Of a DNA stretch of 64,000 nucleotides, positions 58,956 to 64,000 are shown in pieces. A program made the translations under genes and the position numbers. Source of the stretch: Brevundimonas subvibrioides (GTDB lineage: Bacteria > Pseudomonadota > Alphaproteobacteria > Caulobacterales > Caulobacteraceae); NCBI RefSeq assembly GCF_002280785.1, contig NZ_NCEQ01000006.1, forward strand, positions 1 to 64,000, read 5' to 3'. The notes beneath the pieces were generated by a model that saw only the letters and a list, made by a program, of their open reading frames with translations, ran no database searches and was not told where the DNA came from. How positions within the stretch are numbered: the first letter of the stretch is position 1; each line of letters opens with the position of its first letter.

Positions 58956-61298
58956 ATGGGAGGATTGGGCGTGAATATCAGAGGCACAGTCAGCGTATCC
59001 GCATTGCTCATCGCCGCGACGCTTTCCGCGACACCGACCCTGGCCCAGACTGCCCCCGCCGGGCAGGAGGCGACGGTCGTCGATGAGATCATCGTCACCG
59101 CCACCCGCCGCGCGCAGCGTCTGATCGAGGCGCCGGTCGCCGTGACCGCAGTCAGCGGCGAGCAGCTGGAGAACTCCGGCGTCAGCGACATCCGTGAGTT
59201 GACCAGTCTGGCCCCCAGCGTTCAGTTCCAGACGCCCGGCGGCGGCTCGGACTCCTCGATCCGCATCCGGGGCGTGGGCACCACCTCGACCAACCCCGGT
59301 CTGGAATCCTCCGTCGGCGTCATCATCGACGGCGTCATCAGGGCCCGCACGGGGGTCGCCCTTTCGGAATTGGGCGACCTGCAGGGGATCGAGATCCTCC
59401 GGGGCCCGCAGGGCACCCTGTTCGGGCGGAACACCTCTTCAGGCATCATCAACGTCACAACGAAACAGCCGGATTTCAACGGTATCAGCGGCAATATCAC
59501 CGGGTCCTACGGCAGCTTCAACGATCGCCGGATCTCGGGCGCCGCGAACTTCCCGCTGGTCGACGATGAACTGGCCCTGCGTATCGAGGGCAGCTACGAG
59601 CTGCGTGACGGCTTCCACTCCGACGCCAACTCGGGCGAGAGCCTGGACAACCTCGACCGCCAGTTCGTGCGCGGCAAGCTGCTGTGGCGTCCGTCCGAGA
59701 CCCTCAGCTGGACCTTCACGGCCGACTATACGAACCGCAACGAGAACTGCTGCGTCGCGCTTCTGGCCATCGCCGGCCCGACCTACAATCTGGTCAACCA
59801 GCTGGCTGCCGCGCGCGGCGGCATCGGCTATCCCTCGACCAATCCGTTCGACCGGCGCGCCTCCAAGAACAACATCCGGCAGAACCAGGAGGACATCGAG
59901 GATATGGGCGTGTCCGCCTCGGCGGAGTGGGATCTGGGCTGGGCCACGCTGAACTCGGTCAGCGCCTTCCGCAGCTGGGAAGCCTTCCGCTCCCAGGACT
60001 TCGACCACTCGGGCGCCGACCTCGGCTTCTTCGCACCCGACGGTCTGCACCAGGGCTTCGACGTCCTGACCCAGGAACTGCGTCTGCAGGGTGAGAACGG
60101 CCGGCTCGACTGGCTGGTGGGGCTGTTCTACTCGGACGAGACCGTCCTGAACGACAGCGCCTACCGGATGGGCGCCGACTATCCGCTGATCTACGGCGGT
60201 GCGGCGACCTTCCAGGCCTCGACCCTGGCCGCCTTCCGTCCCGGCGATGGCGCGCGCGGCATCGGTGAGCAGAGCGGGCAGGACCTTTCCTTCTTCACCC
60301 ACAACGTCTTCCGCGTCACGGATGCGCTCAGCATCACTGCAGGCCTGCGCTATACGCAGAACGACAAGGAGATCAGTTACCGGGGCGAGAACTTCAACCC
60401 TGCCTGCGACAGCGCCGTCCGCACCAGTGACGCCGCCGGCATTACCCGGTTCTGCGCCCCCTTCTGGGATACGCGGCTGAACCCCTCGGGCGACACGGAC
60501 GCGCGCACCGAAGAGGCCACGACCGGAACGGTGAACATCGCCTATCGGGTCAGCGAGTCGCTCAACACCTATGCGTCCTACTCGCGGGGCTACAAGTCGG
60601 GAGGCTATAACTTCGACCGCGCCGCCTTCACCACCCCGGCCACGCCGAACGCCCGCGATCTGGCCTTCGTCGAGGAGACGGTCGACGCCTATGAGATCGG
60701 CATCAAGGGCGAGTTCTTCAATCGCTCCCTGCGCGCCAACTTCGCCGCCTTCCACCAGACCTTCGAAGGCTTCCAACTGATCGAGTACACGGGCGTCAGC
60801 TTCGTGGTGCGCTCGCTGGCCGAGCTCATCACCAAGGGCGCCGAGCTGGAAGTCACCTGGGAGCCGACCCCCGGCCTGACCCTGACCAACGGTCTCAGCT
60901 ATACGGACGCCGCTTATCCGGTGAACGTGCTGAACCGTCAGTATTCCGGCCTGGAGCTGGAGCAGTCGCCGGACTGGGTCAACGTCTCGTCGGTCACCTG
61001 GGAGTTCCCGATCGGCGATAGCCTGACCGGGGTCGCCTATGCCGACGCCCGCTACTCGTCCGAGTTCTTCACCGGCGGCTTCGACCCGAACCGGGTGCAG
61101 GACAGCTTCACCACCGCCAACGTCCGCTTCTCCCTGCGGGACGCGAACGAGGCCTGGCAGCTGGACGTCTTCGCCCGGAACGTCTTCGACCAGGACTACT
61201 ATCGCCGCGTGATCCCCGCGACCTTTCAGGCGGGATCCTACTCGGCCTTCCTAGGCGACCCCCGCACCTACGGGGTCACCCTGCGGCGCAACTTCTGA
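58956..61298 (+). CDS. TonB-dependent outer-membrane receptor of the catabolic cluster
   Basis: The 780-aa protein has a signal peptide (VSALLIAATLSATPTLAQ). The TonB box is EIIVTATRR, and the plug contains SIRIRGVGTTSTNPGLESSV, GIEILRGPQGTLFGRNTSSG and IINVTTKQPDF. The barrel ends in RTYGVTLRRNF. The IEAPVAVTAVSGEQLE style is that of receptors found beside aromatic, terpenoid and steroid catabolic genes in sphingomonads and Caulobacterales. It should bring the cluster's substrate across the outer membrane. Confidence 0.95.
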   Translation: MGGLGVNIRGTVSVSALLIAATLSATPTLAQTAPAGQEATVVDEIIVTATRRAQRLIEAPVAVTAVSGEQLENSGVSDIRELTSLAPSVQFQTPGGGSDSSIRIRGVGTTSTNPGLESSVGVIIDGVIRARTGVALSELGDLQGIEILRGPQGTLFGRNTSSGIINVTTKQPDFNGISGNITGSYGSFNDRRISGAANFPLVDDELALRIEGSYELRDGFHSDANSGESLDNLDRQFVRGKLLWRPSETLSWTFTADYTNRNENCCVALLAIAGPTYNLVNQLAAARGGIGYPSTNPFDRRASKNNIRQNQEDIEDMGVSASAEWDLGWATLNSVSAFRSWEAFRSQDFDHSGADLGFFAPDGLHQGFDVLTQELRLQGENGRLDWLVGLFYSDETVLNDSAYRMGADYPLIYGGAATFQASTLAAFRPGDGARGIGEQSGQDLSFFTHNVFRVTDALSITAGLRYTQNDKEISYRGENFNPACDSAVRTSDAAGITRFCAPFWDTRLNPSGDTDARTEEATTGTVNIAYRVSESLNTYASYSRGYKSGGYNFDRAAFTTPATPNARDLAFVEETVDAYEIGIKGEFFNRSLRANFAAFHQTFEGFQLIEYTGVSFVVRSLAELITKGAELEVTWEPTPGLTLTNGLSYTDAAYPVNVLNRQYSGLELEQSPDWVNVSSVTWEFPIGDSLTGVAYADARYSSEFFTGGFDPNRVQDSFTTANVRFSLRDANEAWQLDVFARNVFDQDYYRRVIPATFQAGSYSAFLGDPRTYGVTLRRNF

Positions 61299-61335
61299 GC
61301 CGCTTCTTCCGGGTTTTCCTGACCTGAGACACCTG

Positions 61336-61369
61336 GGCCCCGCTGTGTGAGCAGCGGGGCCTGTTTTTT
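61336..61369 (+). terminator. Terminator of the cluster TonB-receptor gene
   Basis: A 10-bp stem GGCCCCGCTG/CAGCGGGGCC with a 6-nt loop, followed by TGTTTTTT. Confidence 0.9.
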
Positions 61370-61384
61370 GCGGTGCCGGGGTGG

Positions 61385-62572
61385 CTAGAACCCCATCTGC
61401 TTCGCCGCCAGGTCGCGCAGGATCTCTTCCGAACCCCCGCCGATGACGAAGATGCGGGCCTCGCGATAGATGCGTTCGACCCGGTTGCCGCCGGTGTAGG
61501 CGCGGCCGCCGAGAACCTGCAGGCTCTCACGCGCGCAGTGCTCCAGCGTCGTCGTCGCCTGGACCTTCAGCAGGGCCAGGTCCGCGACCGGGACCTCGCC
61601 CAGGCCGAAGCGCCAGACCAGGATGTCGAGCATGGCGTAGGCGACCTTGATGCGCTGGACCATGTCCACGATCTTGTGGCGCATGACCTGGTGGTCGATC
61701 AGCCGTTTGCCGAAGGTGTGGCGTTCGCGGGCGAAGGCGATGGCCTCGGCGACGCAGGTCCGGGTCATGGCCAGGGTGGCGGCGATGCCGGAGAACCGCT
61801 CAATGTTGAACTGGCTGGCGAGGCCGGCGAAGCCGCGGTTCTCGACGCCCACCAGATTGCTCACGGGCACCTCGACGTTGTCGAAGTTCAGCCAGCCGTT
61901 GTTGCGGTTGTACCATTGCAGGCCGGGCAGGGAGCCGCGTGTCACGCCTGGCCGGTCCGTCTCGATCAGCAGCATCGACAGGCCGCCCATGCCCGGGCCG
62001 CCGGTGCGAACCGCCGTCAGCAGATAGTCGGCCTTCATGGCGCCTGAGATCAGGGTCTTGCCGCCGTTGACGACGAAGACGTCGCCCTTGCGCTCGGCGG
62101 TCGTCGTGAAGCCCGACACGTCCGACCCGCCGCCGGGTTCGGTCACGGCGAAGGCGATTTTCTTGTCCCCGGCCAGCACGGGCCGGGCGACGCGGTCCAG
62201 CATTTCGGGCGTTCCGCCGTTGATGATCGGCGGCAGGGCGATCCAGGGTGTGGCGAGGTCGGCGAAAACCACGCCTGAGCCCATGCGGAAGAACTCCTCG
62301 GCGAAGATGATCCGATGCCACAGGTCGACGTTCTCGCCGGTGCCGCCCAGGTCCTCACGGAAGCCCATGCCGCTGATCCCTTCCCGGGCGGCATCGTTGT
62401 AGAGGCTGTCGGGGAAGTCGGAGGCCGCGTCCCATTCGTCCAGATGCGGCGCGATATAGCCGTTCACGAACCCGCGCAGCTTGCCTCGCCAGGCGTCATG
62501 CTCCGACGTCATGAAGGGGCTGGGCGGCCTGAGGCCGTCGAAGTCCAGCGCGGGCGGGGTATGATCGGCCAT
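61385..62572 (-). CDS. Acyl-CoA dehydrogenase
   Basis: The 395-aa flavoenzyme introduces a double bond next to the CoA thioester. FAD and substrate motifs include IAFAVTEPGGGSDVSGFTTT and VEVPVSNLVGVENRGFAG, then ARERHTFGKRLIDHQ and ESLQVLGGRAYTGGNRVERI. The medium-chain catalytic Glu (YEGT) is replaced by IGGGS; instead SQFNIERFSGIAA (Glu near residue 258) matches the base position of isovaleryl- and long-chain-type enzymes. It diverges from the carotenoid-oxygenase gene. Confidence 0.93.
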   Translation of the reverse strand: MADHTPPALDFDGLRPPSPFMTSEHDAWRGKLRGFVNGYIAPHLDEWDAASDFPDSLYNDAAREGISGMGFREDLGGTGENVDLWHRIIFAEEFFRMGSGVVFADLATPWIALPPIINGGTPEMLDRVARPVLAGDKKIAFAVTEPGGGSDVSGFTTTAERKGDVFVVNGGKTLISGAMKADYLLTAVRTGGPGMGGLSMLLIETDRPGVTRGSLPGLQWYNRNNGWLNFDNVEVPVSNLVGVENRGFAGLASQFNIERFSGIAATLAMTRTCVAEAIAFARERHTFGKRLIDHQVMRHKIVDMVQRIKVAYAMLDILVWRFGLGEVPVADLALLKVQATTTLEHCARESLQVLGGRAYTGGNRVERIYREARIFVIGGGSEEILRDLAAKQMGF

Positions 62573-62658
62573 GGTCGTTTCCCTCAGGCGCCGGCGTGTC
62601 CGGCATCGCTTTCACTTTCATACTAATCTGCTCTCGCCATTCGCCGCAAGCATGGTAT

Positions 62659-62671
62659 GCTAACGCAACCC
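62659..62671 (+). promoter_or_regulatory. Cluster motif site 4 (GCTAACGCAACCC)
   Basis: It ends 36 bp upstream of the carotenoid-oxygenase start, in the gap shared with the divergent acyl-CoA dehydrogenase. The core TAACGCAA is identical to site 2. Confidence 0.4.
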
Positions 62672-62706
62672 ACTGGGCGACGGCCCGGCGGCTTGAGGAG
62701 CGACCG

Positions 62707-64000
62707 ATGGGACTGGAACAGACGGGCGAGGCCCGCACATCCTTCAAGGACGGCGTCGCACAGGCGCCGCTGAAGATCACGCTGACCGACCGCGAACACC
62801 CCTATATGCAGGGCGCCTGGACGCCTCAGCACGAGGAGCACACTGCCGACGACATGCAGGTCATCGGGGTGATCCCGACCGATATCGACGGCGTCTATGT
62901 GCGCAATACCGAAAACCCGGTGCATCAGCCTTTGGGCCGCTATCATCCGTTCGACGGCGACGGCATGCTGCATGCGATCTCGTTCAGGGACGGCAAGGCC
63001 AGCTATCGAAACCGTTTCGTCCGCACCAAGGGTTTCGAGGCGGAGCAGGAGGCGGGTCGCGCCCTGTGGGCCGGTCTGGCCGAGCATCCGTCGCTGTCCG
63101 AGAAGCCCGGCTGGGGCGCGCACGGCGGGCTGAAGGATTCGTCCTCGACCGACGTCATCATTCACGCCGGCGCCATTCTCTCGACCTTCTACCAGTGCGG
63201 CGAGGCCTATCGGCTGGATCCCTATACGTTGGAGCCGATGGGCACGGACGGCTGGTGCCCGCCGGAGGGCATCTCGGCCCACCCCAAGGTCGATCCGAAG
63301 ACGGGCGAACTGCTGTTCTTCAACTATTCCAAGGCCGCTCCCTATATGCACTACGGCGTCGTCGGCGCCGACAATCGGCTGAAGCACCTCACGCCCGTGC
63401 CCCTGCCTGGGCCGCGCCTGCCGCACGACATGGCCTTCACGACCCACTGGTCGATCCTCAACGACTTCCCCCTGTTCTGGGAGCAGGATCTGCTGCCCAA
63501 GGGCTTCCACGTCGCCCGCTTCCATGCGGACATGAAGTCCCGCTTCGGCCTGATCCCCCGCTTCGGAACCGCGAAGGACGTCCGCTGGTTCGAGGGCGAC
63601 GCCACCTATGTGCTGCATTTCCTGAACGCCTGGGAAGACGGCGACGCGGTGGTTCTGGACGGCTATTTCCAGGACAATCCGGTGCCCAAGACCAGCCCGG
63701 ACGCCTGGCCCGGGCATGAGCGGATCATGACCTTCCTCGATCAGAACATGCTGCAGCCCAAGCTGCACCGCTGGCGCTTCAACCTGACGACCGGCGAGAC
63801 GACGGAGCAGCGGCTGGACGACCGGGTGCTGGAGTTCGGCATCATCAACAACCAGTTCGCGGGCGTGAAATATCGCTGGGCCTATTCCGCCGTGTCCAAG
63901 CCGGGCTGGTTCCTGTTCACCGGCCTCGTCAAGCACGACATGGATACGCTCGAGAGCTGGGCCATCGACTTCGGGCCGGAACGGTATGGCTCGGAGCCCG
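62707..64000 (+). CDS. Carotenoid-oxygenase-family dioxygenase (3' end outside window)
   Basis: The frame starts at ATG 62707 and runs off the window after 431 residues, most of the roughly 480 expected. The family (carotenoid, apocarotenoid and stilbene cleavage) is recognised from GVYVRNTENPVHQPLGRYHP, FDGDGMLHAISFRDGKASYR and RFVRTKGFEAE. Iron ligands are suggested by HGGLKDSSSTDVIIHAG, ISAHPKVDPKTGELLFFNYS and LPHDMAFTTHWSILNDFPLF; the fourth His lies beyond the end. It cleaves a C=C bond with O2. In bacteria with catabolic neighbours the substrate is often lignostilbene-like or an isoprenoid chain. It diverges from the acyl-CoA dehydrogenase. Confidence 0.92.
   Translation, partial: MGLEQTGEARTSFKDGVAQAPLKITLTDREHPYMQGAWTPQHEEHTADDMQVIGVIPTDIDGVYVRNTENPVHQPLGRYHPFDGDGMLHAISFRDGKASYRNRFVRTKGFEAEQEAGRALWAGLAEHPSLSEKPGWGAHGGLKDSSSTDVIIHAGAILSTFYQCGEAYRLDPYTLEPMGTDGWCPPEGISAHPKVDPKTGELLFFNYSKAAPYMHYGVVGADNRLKHLTPVPLPGPRLPHDMAFTTHWSILNDFPLFWEQDLLPKGFHVARFHADMKSRFGLIPRFGTAKDVRWFEGDATYVLHFLNAWEDGDAVVLDGYFQDNPVPKTSPDAWPGHERIMTFLDQNMLQPKLHRWRFNLTTGETTEQRLDDRVLEFGIINNQFAGVKYRWAYSAVSKPGWFLFTGLVKHDMDTLESWAIDFGPERYGSEP

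Overview
The window is about 68-70% GC by eye. It carries the 3' end of rpoD, a CarD-type regulator, class II flagellar genes with a CtrA-like box, and three large TonB-dependent receptors. It looks like chromosomal DNA of an alphaproteobacterium of the Caulobacterales, most likely Brevundimonas or a close relative. This is inferred from gene content and style; no database was searched.

Layout. (1) 1-4.2 kb: the 3' end of rpoD, then a 2.6 kb segment with a secreted protein and a divergent helix-turn-helix protein. A second, degenerate copy of the last 196 bp of rpoD follows, and the probable original rpoD terminator comes after it. This looks like an insertion at the rpoD 3' end. (2) 4.2-15 kb: housekeeping and accessory genes: cheW plus a soluble PAS-PAS chemoreceptor, PPK2, an extensin-like protein, a cold-shock protein, an EamA exporter, GluQ plus a JmjC oxygenase, a DNA glycosylase, a TRIC-like channel, an HNH nuclease and a transglutaminase. 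(3) 15-24.9 kb: a TonB receptor paired with a CehA/McbA-type PHP hydrolase, an M1 peptidase, rpmB, carD, fdxA, YceI and an S4 protein. (4) 25-34.7 kb: an SUV3-like helicase, a DsbA-family isomerase plus an SDR, tRNA-Arg(CCT), a DUF983 protein, a large secreted TPR protein, HU, fliP and fliO. (5) 34.7-41 kb: flgB-flgC-fliE, a TPR/2OG oxygenase and a 1001-aa TonB receptor. (6) 41-47.9 kb: a minus-strand operon of 5-oxoprolinase, DUF969, DUF979 and DUF2891, probably for uptake and hydrolysis of 5-oxoproline. (7) 47.9-64 kb: an accessory catabolic cluster with three reductase/dehydrogenase-fold enzymes, three NTF2-fold proteins, a DUF1295 membrane enzyme, two acyl-CoA ligases, an acyl-CoA dehydrogenase, a carotenoid-oxygenase-family enzyme, an MFS transporter, a TonB receptor and a tandem HxlR regulator.

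How the parts fit. Region 7 reads as one pathway: outer-membrane uptake, inner-membrane transport, oxidative cleavage or oxidation, CoA activation and dehydrogenation of a hydrophobic substrate that I cannot name. A short motif close to TAACGCAAGC recurs 25-65 bp upstream of several of its transcription units and may mark a regulon.

A family of palindromic elements built from nested GGGAGGG or GGGAGAGGG hairpins is scattered through the window. Two copies lie in frame inside protein genes, fliP and 5-oxoprolinase. Together with the rpoD duplication and the region 7 motif, these are the most unusual signals seen.
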